From positions 77,970-141,969 of the forward strand of contig JACKLO010000019.1 of assembly GCA_024235915.1 (NCBI GenBank): a stretch of 64,000 nt of DNA, in the 5' to 3' direction. Source of the DNA: Burkholderiaceae bacterium. Its GTDB lineage: Bacteria; Pseudomonadota; Gammaproteobacteria; Burkholderiales; Burkholderiaceae_C. Below are positions 8,731 through 16,558 of the stretch, in pieces (the first letter of the stretch is position 1; each line of letters begins with the position of its first letter). The notes below the pieces were generated by a model. It did not search any database. It was not told where the DNA came from and was given only the letters and a program-made list of their open reading frames with translations. Both the position numbers and the translations under genes were made by a program.

Positions 8731-9272
8731 CCGGGGGTCAGGTTGCCGCGCTCGCGGCCGCCGCGGTGCTGGTCTTCTGGATGGTCGGGGCCTACAACCG
8801 GCTGGTGGGCCTGCGCAACAAAGTCGGCACCGCCTGGCAGCAGGTGGACGAGGTGCTGCTGCGCCGGGGCGAGGCCGTGGCGCCGCTGGTGGCGTCGCTG
8901 CGCGACGGGTTGGTGGGTGAGGGGGCGGCGCTCGACGCGCTGCTGACGGCCCAGGCGCAGGTGGCGGCCGCGGCCGATGCCCTGCGCCCGCGGCCGGTGA
9001 TCGCCGAGGCGGCGCAGGCGCTGGTGCGTGCCGATGCGCTGATGGCGGCCGCCACGGCGCGGGTGCTGGCGCTGCTGGACCTGCAGGCCGACCTGCGCCA
9101 CGCCGAGGCGGTGGTGCCACATGCCCAGGCGCTGCGCGAGGCGGAACCGCGGCTGGCGTTTGCGCGCCAGCTCTTCAACGACGCCGTACAGGCCTACAAC
9201 GACGCCGCCCGGCAGTGGCCGACCCGGCTGCTGACGCGGCTGTTCGGGTTTGGCACTGCCGGGCGGCTCTGA
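8727..9272 (+). CDS. LemA-like membrane-anchored protein
   Basis: About 181 residues, starting at a GTG that overlaps the proA stop (GTGA). A single N-terminal membrane segment (residues 6-20) is followed by YNRLVGLRNKVGTAWQQVDEVLLRR, the signature region of LemA family proteins, and a long alpha-helical Ala-rich body. The C-terminal FNDAVQAYNDAARQWPTRLL segment is also family-like. LemA proteins have an N-out orientation and no settled biochemical role. Many LemA genes pair with a TPM-domain or peptidase gene; here the partner is proA, so the linkage gives no functional hint beyond co-translation. Confidence 0.75.
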   Translation: MTGGQVAALAAAAVLVFWMVGAYNRLVGLRNKVGTAWQQVDEVLLRRGEAVAPLVASLRDGLVGEGAALDALLTAQAQVAAAADALRPRPVIAEAAQALVRADALMAAATARVLALLDLQADLRHAEAVVPHAQALREAEPRLAFARQLFNDAVQAYNDAARQWPTRLLTRLFGFGTAGRL

Positions 9273-9284
9273 ACGCGCTGGAGA

Positions 9285-9306
9285 CGGGCGGCCCGTGAGC
9301 CGCCCG
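9285..9306. terminator. GC-rich hairpin between convergent genes
   Basis: An 8-bp perfect inverted repeat (arms 9285-9292 and 9299-9306, CGGGCGGC and GCCGCCCG, 6-nt loop) sits in the 54-bp gap between the LemA-like gene and the convergent hydrolase gene. There is no T-run on either side, so it may end transcription from either direction weakly or with Rho. Confidence 0.45.
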
Positions 9307-9326
9307 CTGGCGCACGATGCGCCGGC

Positions 9327-10817
9327 TCAGCTGGCCGGGCAGGGCCGCAGCGCCGCCGCCGTCGGGCGCAGCGCCCGCGTGGTGCTGCTGTCGTCCACCC
9401 CCAGCGTGTTGTTGGTGAAGCGGCAGCCGTAGTCGCTGGCGCCCACGGTGGCGGCGTCCAGCACGTCGTCGCCGGCCGGCTTGTCGCCACCCTGTTCCCA
9501 GGCCACCATGTCCTCGAAGGCGCGCACCTGCTCGGCGGTGGTGAAGTCGCAGTGGCTGACACCGCGGATGGCGCGCTGCACCAGCATGCCGCTGCTGCCG
9601 TTGGCCGCGGCGCGCTGCGCGTAGACCTGCTGCATGTTGAAAGGCACGAACAGGTCGCCCAGCGTGTGGATGGTGACCACCGGCACGCTGAAGCTGCCGG
9701 CCACCTGCGGGATCCAGCGCAGGCCGTCGGTGCGCAGGCGGTTGGCATCGGCCTCGGGCACCAGGCGCTGTACCGCGGCATTCAGCGCGGCGCTGGCGTC
9801 GGGCTGGCCGTCGATGGTGTAGACCGCGTCCCGCGTGTCGAGCACGTTCTTGTTCAGGATGCCGGTGATGGTGCCGTCGCCGCCCAGGTTGCCCCACATG
9901 TACGGGAAGCTGCCGCCGAAAGCCAGGCCCAGGTCGAACATCGGGCGCGCACCGCCGGTGAGGTTCTGCAGCGCCGACACGAACGGCAGGCCGGCCGTGG
10001 TGGGCGCAATCTGGGCCTGCGGCGCAGCCGGGTTGGGGAAGCTGCTGAACAGTGTGGCCGTGACCTGGCCGACGATGCCGGTCCAGTCGGCCGTCGGGTG
10101 GTCGGGCACGCCGGCGAGCACCTGGGCGGCGGTCTGCACGGCGCCGAAGGTGTTGAACAGCGCGGTGTCGCCCATCACGCCGCACATCGGCACGGCACCG
10201 TGGTACGCCACCTTGTTGACCGCGGTTTCGAGGGTTTCCGCCTCGACTGCCGCCCCGGCGATGTGGCCGCCCATGGAGTGGCCGATGATGTAGATGCGAT
10301 CCGGTGCGGCCAACGGCCGGCCCGCGGACTCGGCGATGCGGTTGAAAGCCAGCGCCAGCGCGTTGGTGTCCTCGACGCCGGCGCGCACGTCATAGTAGTT
10401 GGCGTGGTAGCTCGACGCCGCCCAGGCATAGCCGTTGTCGATGAGGTGGCGGCGGATCGACGGGTTCTGCACCGCCAGGTCGGGGCCGTTGCCCGCATAG
10501 CCGTGGGCGTACATCACGAGGCGGCCGTTCCAGTTGGCCGGCACCTCCACCCGGTAGGCGGCGCCGTCGATGACGCCGGCCCAGCGGCTGGTGTTGGCTA
10601 CGTTGGTCTGGTCGCCGGCGTCTGCGGTCAGCGCAGCGAAGGTGGTGGATGCCACGTCGGGCGTGAAGACGCGGCTGTCGTGCTCCCGCGTCTCCTCAGC
10701 CACTGGCGGTTCGGGCTCGGTGGCATAGCCACCGTCGTCGCTGCCGCCACAGGCGGCCAGCAGCAGCGCCGCAGCCAGTGCGGCCGGGCGGAAAGGTAGG
10801 GCGTTGTGAGGGGTCAT
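9327..10817 (-). CDS. Secreted lipoprotein alpha/beta hydrolase
   Basis: A 496-residue protein with a lipoprotein signal (AALLLAACGGSDDGG), so it is probably anchored on the outer membrane. The hydrolase body has the nucleophile elbow IIGHSMGGHIAG and an oxyanion-side motif LVMYAHGYAGN. A C-terminal His lies in the segment GVSHCDFTTAEQ. It resembles poly(hydroxybutyrate)-depolymerase-like and esterase proteins, and a large insert between the nucleophile and the His is rich in Gly and Asn. The substrate is not evident. ATG at 10817 is chosen because the lipobox falls about 21 residues later; longer upstream frames add arginine-rich sequence only. Confidence 0.75.
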   Translation of the reverse strand: MTPHNALPFRPAALAAALLLAACGGSDDGGYATEPEPPVAEETREHDSRVFTPDVASTTFAALTADAGDQTNVANTSRWAGVIDGAAYRVEVPANWNGRLVMYAHGYAGNGPDLAVQNPSIRRHLIDNGYAWAASSYHANYYDVRAGVEDTNALALAFNRIAESAGRPLAAPDRIYIIGHSMGGHIAGAAVEAETLETAVNKVAYHGAVPMCGVMGDTALFNTFGAVQTAAQVLAGVPDHPTADWTGIVGQVTATLFSSFPNPAAPQAQIAPTTAGLPFVSALQNLTGGARPMFDLGLAFGGSFPYMWGNLGGDGTITGILNKNVLDTRDAVYTIDGQPDASAALNAAVQRLVPEADANRLRTDGLRWIPQVAGSFSVPVVTIHTLGDLFVPFNMQQVYAQRAAANGSSGMLVQRAIRGVSHCDFTTAEQVRAFEDMVAWEQGGDKPAGDDVLDAATVGASDYGCRFTNNTLGVDDSSTTRALRPTAAALRPCPAS

Positions 10818-10891
10818 CGCTGTCTCCTGCAGGGCTCTGGGCCCGGTCTCGGGCCGGACCTTGCAGGCTAGCGGCCTGGGCGTGCCTGCAT

Positions 10892-10909
10892 CAGCGGGAA
10901 AGCCCGCTG
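10892..10909 (-). terminator. Hairpin downstream of the ArsR regulator gene
   Basis: A perfect 7-bp inverted repeat CAGCGGG-AAAG-CCCGCTG lies 69 bp after the ArsR gene stop, in the 160-bp gap before the lipoprotein hydrolase. It is a plausible end for the leftward MBL-thioredoxin-cytochrome-ArsR transcript. No U-tract follows. The remainder of the gap is GC-rich with no other feature seen. Confidence 0.4.
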
Positions 10910-10977
10910 GCGCGGCGTCGCGCAGGCGACAGTGGGGGGCGAAGGTGGCAGGCGCCGGGTCCGGCCGTGGCGGAGCG

Positions 10978-11373
10978 TCAGCCGGCCTGGCCGGACAGGC
11001 CCGGGAGTTCGTCGTCCTCCAGCGCGATCTGCATGCACACGGCACGGCACAGCGTGGCGGCGCGCTCGTTGCCGATGCGGTAGTAGATCTGCGTGGCGTC
11101 ACGCCGGCGGCTCAGCACACCGGCGCGGTACAGCGTCGACAGGTGCTGGCTCATGTTGGGCTGCGTGGTGTCGATCTCGTGCAGCAGCTGCGAGACGTTC
11201 TTCTCGGTCTGGCACAGCGCGCTGATGATCTTCAGCCGGATCGGCGTGGACAGCAGACGGAACAGTTCCGCCGCCGAGGAGAAGACCTCGTCGGATTCGC
11301 CAAGCGCTTCGTCGGGCACCGCCGCGGACGGTGTTGCATCAGCCTCGGCAGTTGATTTCATGCGCATATCCAT
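10978..11373 (-). CDS. ArsR-family regulator, candidate sulfur/persulfide sensor (SoxR/SqrR/sHdrR-like)
   Basis: A 131-residue ArsR winged-helix protein: dimer helix, then LLSTPIRLKIISALCQTEKNVSQLL, recognition helix QPNMSQHLSTLYRAGVL and wing RRRDATQIYYRIGN. It has three cysteines, Cys54 in helix 3 and Cys109/Cys113 near the C-terminus, an arrangement comparable to, but not residue-for-residue the same as, the two-Cys persulfide sensors SqrR and BigR. The gene closes a leftward unit encoding two cytochromes, a thioredoxin-like protein and an MBL hydrolase, and an ATTC-N8-GAAT palindrome precedes that unit. ATGs at 11373, 11367 and 11361 are all possible starts. Confidence 0.8.
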   Translation of the reverse strand: MDMRMKSTAEADATPSAAVPDEALGESDEVFSSAAELFRLLSTPIRLKIISALCQTEKNVSQLLHEIDTTQPNMSQHLSTLYRAGVLSRRRDATQIYYRIGNERAATLCRAVCMQIALEDDELPGLSGQAG

Positions 11374-11423
11374 CTATTCGGCATCGATGATGTTGTGCGC
11401 CTGGACAGACGTCAAGCCCGCGT

Positions 11424-11792
11424 TCAGCGGGCGGGTGGACGGGCGCTGAACCGGTAGTGGTCGCGCTGCAGCGCGGCCGCCACGGCGGTGACTTCCTCGG
11501 GGAACAGGCCGAGGTTGAGCTCGGTGCTGCAGTAGTCGACCATGCCGCGCAGTGCCGCCGGGGTGTTGATGCGGCCCTGCGGCTTGTAGATGGCACTGCC
11601 GTCGCCGCCGACGCGGCGGATGTGGCAGGCATTGCACTTGTGCTCGGCGATCAGTTGTTCGCCCAGCTTGAGGTCGGCCCCGTGGAACAGCGCCGGGGTG
11701 GCGCTGTCTGCCCACGCGGACAGGGGCAGGGCCGCCAGGGCGGCGGCCCGGCCCAGGGCCCGCGTCCAAGAGGTTGCGCGGGCCCGTGCCAT
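11424..11792 (-). CDS. Periplasmic monoheme cytochrome c
   Basis: A 122-residue secreted c-type cytochrome with a signal peptide ending near SAWADS and a single heme site CNACH at about 53-57. The rest (RINTPAALRGMVDYC, then FPEEVTAVAAALQRDHY) has a candidate distal Met in the segment GMVDYC. The ATG overlaps the stop of the upstream cytochrome gene by one base (TGATG), which indicates tight coupling. It probably carries electrons for the adjacent MBL/thioredoxin system. Cytochromes of this size occur next to sox and quinoprotein-relay genes, but I cannot assign a partner. Confidence 0.8.
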   Translation of the reverse strand: MARARATSWTRALGRAAALAALPLSAWADSATPALFHGADLKLGEQLIAEHKCNACHIRRVGGDGSAIYKPQGRINTPAALRGMVDYCSTELNLGLFPEEVTAVAAALQRDHYRFSARPPAR

Positions 11793-12106
11793 CACTTGGC
11801 GCCGCCGGCGACCCAGGTCGCCAGGGTGGTCAGGTCGGCGTCGCTGAGCTGGGCCTGGGGCGGCATCGGCACCGGGCCCCACTTGCCGGAGCCACCGGCC
11901 TTGATGCTGGCCTTGAGCTTGTCCACGGCGTCCTTCTGGCCAGCGTACTTCTTGGCCACGTCGGCATACGCGGGGCCGACGAGCTTCTTGTCCACCGCGT
12001 GGCAGGCCATGCAGGCGTTCTTCTGCGCCAGGGCCAGGTTGGCGAAGGCCGGGGTGGCAGCGGCACCCAGGGCGAGCGCGGCAACGGCAAGAGACAGACG
12101 GGACAT
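11792..12106 (-). CDS. Class I cytochrome c (c551/c552-like)
   Basis: A 104-residue protein with a cleavable signal (ending ATPAFA), the heme motif CMACH at about 32-36 and the distal methionine region KWGPVPMPPQAQLSD, which is the layout of small class I cytochromes c551/c552. The final helix DLTTLATWVAGG is also typical. It would act in the periplasm as a mobile carrier between a dehydrogenase and a terminal oxidase. It lies 41 bp downstream of the thioredoxin-like gene and directly upstream of the second cytochrome. The start at 12106 gives a clean signal peptide; an upstream ATG at 12151 would add 15 polar residues. Confidence 0.9.
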   Translation of the reverse strand: MSRLSLAVAALALGAAATPAFANLALAQKNACMACHAVDKKLVGPAYADVAKKYAGQKDAVDKLKASIKAGGSGKWGPVPMPPQAQLSDADLTTLATWVAGGAK

Positions 12107-12147
12107 CGTGGACTTCCTTGTCGGACGGGGGTTGAGAAGAACTGAAT

Positions 12148-12627
12148 TCATGTCGCCAGAGCGGCCAGAGCCATCACGTCGGCTTCGGCCATTTCGCCAG
12201 GGATGATCTCGCGCAGGCGGCCTTGGCGATCGACCGTGATTGTCAGCGGAATCACGCGCCGGGATGACAGTGCGGCAAACCCTGCGGTGTCCAGCGTCAC
12301 CGGGAAGCTGTAGCCCTCTGCGGCCACGTGGCGGCGCACCCCGTCGGGGTCGCGGTCGGCGGCCACGCCCAGCACCTGCAGCGGGGCACCGGGCGGGAGC
12401 GAGCGCAGCAAGGCGTTCAGGTGGGCGTTGTGCCGGCGGCAGAAGCCGCACCAGGTGGCCCAGCGCACGATGACCTGGGCGTGGCCCGGGCGGGGCACCC
12501 AGGCCGTGCCGTCGAGCAGGGTCACGCCGTCGGGCCAGGCCACGGCATCGCCCCGGGCGACGGCGGCCGTGGCCCCGCCCGCCCAGGCCAGGCTGGCAAC
12601 GGCCCCCATGACATCACGCCGCCTCAT
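12148..12627 (-). CDS. TlpA-like periplasmic thioredoxin-fold protein
   Basis: A 159-residue protein with an N-terminal leader beginning MRRRDVMGAVASLAWAG, possibly Tat-type, and a TlpA/ResA-like thioredoxin fold with the redox pair Cys60-Cys63 in WATWCGFC. The cis-Pro region is VIPLTITVD. Such proteins reduce disulfides or deliver reductant in the periplasm, for example in cytochrome maturation or sulfur oxidation (SoxS and SoxW are of this fold). Its ATG overlaps the stop of the MBL hydrolase gene (ATGA). Its place beside two cytochromes and an ArsR regulator suggests thiol redox work linked to sulfur compounds; this is inference. Confidence 0.82.
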   Translation of the reverse strand: MRRRDVMGAVASLAWAGGATAAVARGDAVAWPDGVTLLDGTAWVPRPGHAQVIVRWATWCGFCRRHNAHLNALLRSLPPGAPLQVLGVAADRDPDGVRRHVAAEGYSFPVTLDTAGFAALSSRRVIPLTITVDRQGRLREIIPGEMAEADVMALAALAT

Positions 12628-13562
12628 CGCCCGGCCCGCTCCATCAGCAGGTAGGTGTTGTAGGCGTTGATGCGATTGGCCGCGCGAAACAGGGGCAGGT
12701 GTTCGAATCTGGACCAGTCGGTGTGTGCGTAGGCATCCTCGAAGGGCTCCAGGTCGGCGGCGGCCTTGCCCATGCTGTTGCGCAAGTGCACCAGGTAGTC
12801 CCGCGTGAGTTGCAGGTCCTGCCTGGCCAAGGCCGACACGGCGCCATGCCCGGGCACGATCAACGCCGCGTCGTAGGCCAGCAGACGGTCCAGCGCATGC
12901 ACCCAGGCATCGCTGTCGGCCAGGCCGACGAAGGGGATGCGGCCGCGGAAGACGAGGTCGCCCACGAAGAGCACACGCCGCTCGGGCACCCAGACGACGA
13001 GGTCCTCCGGCGTGTGCGCCGGGCCGGCATGGCTGATCTCGAAGTGCAGGCCGCCCAGCGTCAGCGTCGTGGGGCCGGTGAGCCGGCGGTCTGGTGGCAC
13101 CAGGTGGGTGGCCTCGTCGACCCAGGGAAACAGGTCCTCGCGGCTGGCCTGCAGACGCAGCCGCGCGGTGTCGGACTGCAGGTATTCGGCAGAGCGGGCG
13201 TGGGCGATGATTTCCGCGCCAGCGGCCTTGAACACCTGCAGGCCGTAGACGTGGTCGGCGTGGTAGTGCGTGACGATGACCTGCCGCACCGGCTTGTCCG
13301 TCACGCGGCGGATTTCCGCCAGCAGTTCCTGCGCCAGCGGCGGGGAGCCGAGGGCGTCGATGACGACCACGCCGTCGTTCGTGACCACGAAGGCGGCGTT
13401 GGAGATGAAGTTGCGGTTGGCCGACGAGCCGAGTGCCGAGACACCCTGGGCGAACCACACGCCAGGTGCCACTTCCTCGGCCCTGGGCGTCTGCGCCCAG
13501 GCAGCGGCGCAGGCGGCCCACCAGAGGCCACCCAGCAGGAGCCAGGCGCGCAGGGTCTTCAT
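12624..13562 (-). CDS. Periplasmic metallo-beta-lactamase-fold hydrolase, SoxH/quinoprotein-relay type
   Basis: A 312-residue secreted MBL-fold protein (signal peptide ending AAWAQ). The metal-binding motif is intact (H99-Y-H101-A-D103-H104), with further His and Asp ligands in the segments SHAGPAHTPED and VPGHGAVS. The family includes SoxH and the zinc metallohydrolases found in PQQ-enzyme relay clusters, mostly without a proven reaction. It is the first gene of the ArsR-regulated unit, and the start codon is 33 bp downstream of the palindrome at 13595-13614. A thiol-ester or persulfide hydrolase role is possible but not shown. Confidence 0.82.
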   Translation of the reverse strand: MKTLRAWLLLGGLWWAACAAAWAQTPRAEEVAPGVWFAQGVSALGSSANRNFISNAAFVVTNDGVVVIDALGSPPLAQELLAEIRRVTDKPVRQVIVTHYHADHVYGLQVFKAAGAEIIAHARSAEYLQSDTARLRLQASREDLFPWVDEATHLVPPDRRLTGPTTLTLGGLHFEISHAGPAHTPEDLVVWVPERRVLFVGDLVFRGRIPFVGLADSDAWVHALDRLLAYDAALIVPGHGAVSALARQDLQLTRDYLVHLRNSMGKAAADLEPFEDAYAHTDWSRFEHLPLFRAANRINAYNTYLLMERAGR

Positions 13563-13594
13563 GCGGGATCCGAAAGGCGGTTGACGCGGGAACT

Positions 13595-13614
13595 ATATTC
13601 GAATGTACGAATAT
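13595..13614 (-). promoter_or_regulatory. ATTC-N8-GAAT palindrome, candidate ArsR/SqrR-type operator
   Basis: Perfect inverted repeat ATATTCG-N6-CGAATAT (13595-13601 and 13608-13614) in an otherwise GC-rich region, 33 bp before the MBL hydrolase start. It contains ATTC (13597-13600), eight bases, then GAAT (13609-13612), the pattern reported for the sulfide-responsive repressor SqrR of Rhodobacter. The ArsR regulator encoded at the end of the same unit is the obvious candidate to bind it, which would give autoregulation. Confidence 0.6.
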
Positions 13615-13649
13615 TGAGGCCGAACCCTCTCCGGCGCATGGGGAAGAAC

Positions 13650-13710
13650 CCGGCGCCTGCCAAGGCAGGCGCCGGCGGTCGGCCAGCCGGCCCGGCGTTG
13701 CCAGGCCGGG
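13650..13710 (-). terminator. Two hairpins after fahA
   Basis: Downstream of the fahA stop on the minus strand are a 6-bp stem (CCCGGC 13691-13696 with GCCGGG 13705-13710) and a perfect 12-bp stem (CCGGCGCCTGCC 13650-13661 with its complement 13664-13675). The strength of the second stem and its position between fahA and the next promoter make it a likely terminator of the homogentisate operon, although no clear U-tract follows. Confidence 0.55.
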
Positions 13711-13718
13711 TTCGGGCT

Positions 13719-15017
13719 TCAGCCGATCACGGTGCCCCGGGATTCGCCGAGCCCGATGCGCGCCTTGCCCGGGCCGCTGCACACGGCGCGCAGGATCGCG
13801 GTGTCGCCATCCTGCAGGAAGGTGCGCGTCTCGCCGGACGACAAGGTCAGTGGCATCTTGCCGCCGTTCGTCAGTTCCAGCAGCGAACCGCCCTGGCCGG
13901 CTTCCGGGCCGCTGAGCGTGCCGCTGCCCAGCAGGTCGCCCGGCTGTAGGTTGCAGCCGCCCACGGTGTGGTGGGCCAGCAGCTGTGCCACCGTCCACCA
14001 GCTGTCGCGGAAGTTGCTCTGCATCAGCTTCTGCGGCGCACTCATCTGCGCCGTCTGCAGCCAGACCTCCAGCGTGATGTCCAGCGCCCCGGCCGCGGCG
14101 TCGAGCGCCGAGTTCAGGTAGGGCAGCGGCTGAGGCTCGCCGGCCGGGTGGGCGAAGGGCACGCGGTAAGGCAGCAGCGCCTCGCGCGTGACCACCCAGG
14201 GCGAGATCGTGGTGGCGAAGTTCTTCGACAGGAACGGGCCCAGCGGCTGGTACTCCCAGGCCTGGATGTCGCGCGCCGACCAGTCGTTGAGCAGCACCAG
14301 GCCGAACCAGTCGGCCTCGGCTTGTTCCATGGACTTCGGGCTGCCCTGTTCATTGCCAGTGCCGACGAAGATGCCCAATTCCAGCTCGTAATCCAGCCGC
14401 TTGCAGGGCCCGAACGTCGGTGTCGCTTCGCCCGCTGCCGGCGCCGTCTGCCCCATGGGCCGCTTGAAGCGCTGGCCGCTGATGCCGATCGACGACACGC
14501 GCCCGTGGTAGCCGATGGGCACCCACTTGTAGTTGGGCAGCAACGGGTTGTCGGGCCGGAACAGCTTGCCCACCGTGGTGGCGTGGTGGATGCCGGTGTA
14601 GAAGTCGGTGTAGTCGCCGATGCTGCAGGGCAGGGCCATCTTCGCCTGGTCCTGCGGCAGCAGGCACAGTTCCAGGAACGGGCCCTGGTCGCTGCCTTCG
14701 GCCAGCGCGGCAGACAGCGCGGCGCGCAGGCGCTGGCGCGCGTCGAGTCCCATCGCCATGAAGCTGTTGAGGTCGCCGTCGGCCAGCGGGCGCAGCAGTT
14801 CGGGCACGCCGTCGCCCCAGGGGCATTGCTCGGCGGCCAGCTTCAGGTCCAGGATCTGGTCGCCGATGGCCACGCCGATGCGCCACGGCTCGTCGGTCTT
14901 CGCCCGCTTGAAGCGGCCGTACGGCAGGTTCTGGATCGGGAAGTCGGTGTCGGCGGCGTTGGCCGATTCGACCCAGCTGCGCAGCTTCGGATCGTGGGTG
15001 GCGTCGGTGAGGTTCAT
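13719..15017 (-). CDS. fahA: Fumarylacetoacetase
   Basis: A 432-residue fumarylacetoacetate hydrolase, the last step of homogentisate breakdown, giving fumarate and acetoacetate. It has the N-terminal FAH domain (NLPYGRFKR, DYTDFYTGIHHATTVGKLFR) and the catalytic C-terminal domain with YHGRVSSI, LDYELELGIFVGTGNE, LLNDWSARDIQAWEYQPLG and GDLLGSGTLSGP. The length matches family members. The ATG overlaps the hmgA stop (ATGA), so the two are co-translated. The maleylacetoacetate isomerase needed between HmgA and FahA is not in this window. Confidence 0.96.
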   Translation of the reverse strand: MNLTDATHDPKLRSWVESANAADTDFPIQNLPYGRFKRAKTDEPWRIGVAIGDQILDLKLAAEQCPWGDGVPELLRPLADGDLNSFMAMGLDARQRLRAALSAALAEGSDQGPFLELCLLPQDQAKMALPCSIGDYTDFYTGIHHATTVGKLFRPDNPLLPNYKWVPIGYHGRVSSIGISGQRFKRPMGQTAPAAGEATPTFGPCKRLDYELELGIFVGTGNEQGSPKSMEQAEADWFGLVLLNDWSARDIQAWEYQPLGPFLSKNFATTISPWVVTREALLPYRVPFAHPAGEPQPLPYLNSALDAAAGALDITLEVWLQTAQMSAPQKLMQSNFRDSWWTVAQLLAHHTVGGCNLQPGDLLGSGTLSGPEAGQGGSLLELTNGGKMPLTLSSGETRTFLQDGDTAILRAVCSGPGKARIGLGESRGTVIG

Positions 15018-16303
15018 GGGCGCTTGAAGTTGTCGGCGAGTCCGGACCAGCAGTCAGCGTAACGCGCATCGCGCGCGCCGTCGCGCATGGCCCACGCGGT
15101 AGGCTTGAAACGCCAGCGGCTCTCGAACATGAAGGCCAGGGTGTGGTCCAGCTTGTGTGGCGCCAGCGTCGCGCCGCTGGCCTTGGCGAAGGCGTCCGTG
15201 TCCGGGCCGTGCGGCACCATGCTGTTGTGCAGGCTGGCGCCGCCGGGCCGGAAGCCTTCGGGCTTGGCGTCGTACTGGCCGTACACCAGGCCCATGAACT
15301 CGCTCATCACGTTGCGGTGGTACCAGGGCGGGCGGAAGGTGTCCTCGGCCACCAACCAGCGCGGCGGGAAGATCACGAAGTCGCAGTTGGCCACCCCGGG
15401 CGTGTCGCTGGGGCTGGTGAGCACGGTGAAGATGCTCGGGTCAGGGTGGTCGAAGCTGATCGAGCCGATCGTCATGAAGTGCCGCGTGTCGTAGCGGCAG
15501 GGCGCCAGGTTGCCGTGCCAGGCCACCACGTCGAACGGCGTGTGGCCCTGCGTGGCGCGCCAGAACAGGCCGCCCGTCTTCTTGACGATCTCATACGGGC
15601 CTGGCGTGTCCTCGAACGCCGCCACCGGGTGTTCGAAGTCGCGCGGGTTGGCCAGGCCGTTGCTGCCGATGGGGCCGAGCTCGGGCAGGCGGAACGGCGC
15701 GCCGTGGTTCTCGCAGACGTAGGCCGTGCTGGGCCCGTCCACCGCCACCTTGAAGGCCAGGCCGCGCGGCAGCAGCACGATCTGGCCGGGCTCGGCCTGC
15801 AGCACGCCGAGTTCGGTGGTGAAGGTGAAACGGCCGCTCTGCGGCACCACCAGCATCTCGCCGTCGGCGTTCACCAGGGCACGCCGGTCCATGCTGCGGT
15901 TGGCGAAGACGACGTGCGCGGCCACACCGGTCTGCGCGTCGGCATCGCCGTTGAGCACCACGGTGCGCAGGCCGTCGATGAAATCGTGTTCGCCGTCCGG
16001 CGCGGCCGCCGGGTGCCAGCGCAACGGGTCCGGCGGTACGTCGACGCCTGCAGCGGCGCCGGTGCGCCAGAACGGCAGGTCCAGCGCCTCGTAGCCGCCC
16101 ACCACCACGCTGGGCTGGCGGCGGTACATCCAGGTGCGGCGGTTCTCGGCGCGCGGCGCGGTGAAGGCGCTGCCCGACAGCAGTTCGGCGTACAGGCCAT
16201 GCGCCACCCGCTGCGGGCTGTTGCGGCCCACCGGCAGCGCGCCGGGTACGGCCTCGGTCGCGAACTGGTTGCCGAAGCCTGTGAGGTAGGTCAGCTCACT
16301 CAT
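15014..16303 (-). CDS. hmgA: Homogentisate 1,2-dioxygenase
   Basis: A 429-residue homogentisate dioxygenase that opens the ring of homogentisate to maleylacetoacetate using ferrous iron and O2. It shows the start LTGFGNQFATEAVPGALP, the cupin-core segments and the metal-site region (PPRWLVAEDTFRPPWYHRN, MSEFMGLVYGQYDAKPEGFRPGG, MVPHGPD) characteristic of the family, and the length is normal. The ATG overlaps the stop of the DUF2783 gene (ATGA). It acts in the cytoplasm on tyrosine, phenylalanine or hydroxyphenylacetate-derived homogentisate. Confidence 0.97.
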   Translation of the reverse strand: MSELTYLTGFGNQFATEAVPGALPVGRNSPQRVAHGLYAELLSGSAFTAPRAENRRTWMYRRQPSVVVGGYEALDLPFWRTGAAAGVDVPPDPLRWHPAAAPDGEHDFIDGLRTVVLNGDADAQTGVAAHVVFANRSMDRRALVNADGEMLVVPQSGRFTFTTELGVLQAEPGQIVLLPRGLAFKVAVDGPSTAYVCENHGAPFRLPELGPIGSNGLANPRDFEHPVAAFEDTPGPYEIVKKTGGLFWRATQGHTPFDVVAWHGNLAPCRYDTRHFMTIGSISFDHPDPSIFTVLTSPSDTPGVANCDFVIFPPRWLVAEDTFRPPWYHRNVMSEFMGLVYGQYDAKPEGFRPGGASLHNSMVPHGPDTDAFAKASGATLAPHKLDHTLAFMFESRWRFKPTAWAMRDGARDARYADCWSGLADNFKRP

Positions 16304-16548
16304 GGCCTGACCTGTTCCACCCCGTCGCGCGCGATGCCGATGGCCTCGTCCAGCACGCGCAGGTCGCCGATGTGGTTGGCCAGCAGCAGCACCAGGCGTG
16401 CCTGCAGCATCTCGCTCTGCGCCTCGCTGAGGTCTCGGTGGGCGCTGACCAGGCGGTCGTAGAAGGCGTCGCCCGGCATGTAGGGGTGGCGGTAGCGCTC
16501 GCCGGGGATGCCGAAGTTGGGTCGCGTGTTCAGGTGTTCGGAGTGCAT
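16300..16548 (-). CDS. DUF2783 small protein
   Basis: An 82-residue protein with the pattern YMPGDAFYDRLVSAHRDLS and MLQARLVLLLANHIGD, which I recognise as DUF2783, a short helical family found beside FAD-dependent aromatic hydroxylases. No catalytic residues are evident; an accessory or stabilising role for the monooxygenase is a guess. The ATG at 16548 lies 10 bp after the monooxygenase stop with a GGAG-type ribosome site, and the stop overlaps hmgA. Confidence 0.7.
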   Translation of the reverse strand: MHSEHLNTRPNFGIPGERYRHPYMPGDAFYDRLVSAHRDLSEAQSEMLQARLVLLLANHIGDLRVLDEAIGIARDGVEQVRP

Positions 16549-16558
16549 GTGGAGATCC

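Noticed and set aside
13597..13612. Extension of the SqrR-type motif to the ArsR gene's own start region (ATTC at 11376-11379)
   Set aside because: The second half reads TGAT rather than GAAT, so there is no proper palindrome at 11376-11391; not reported as an operator.
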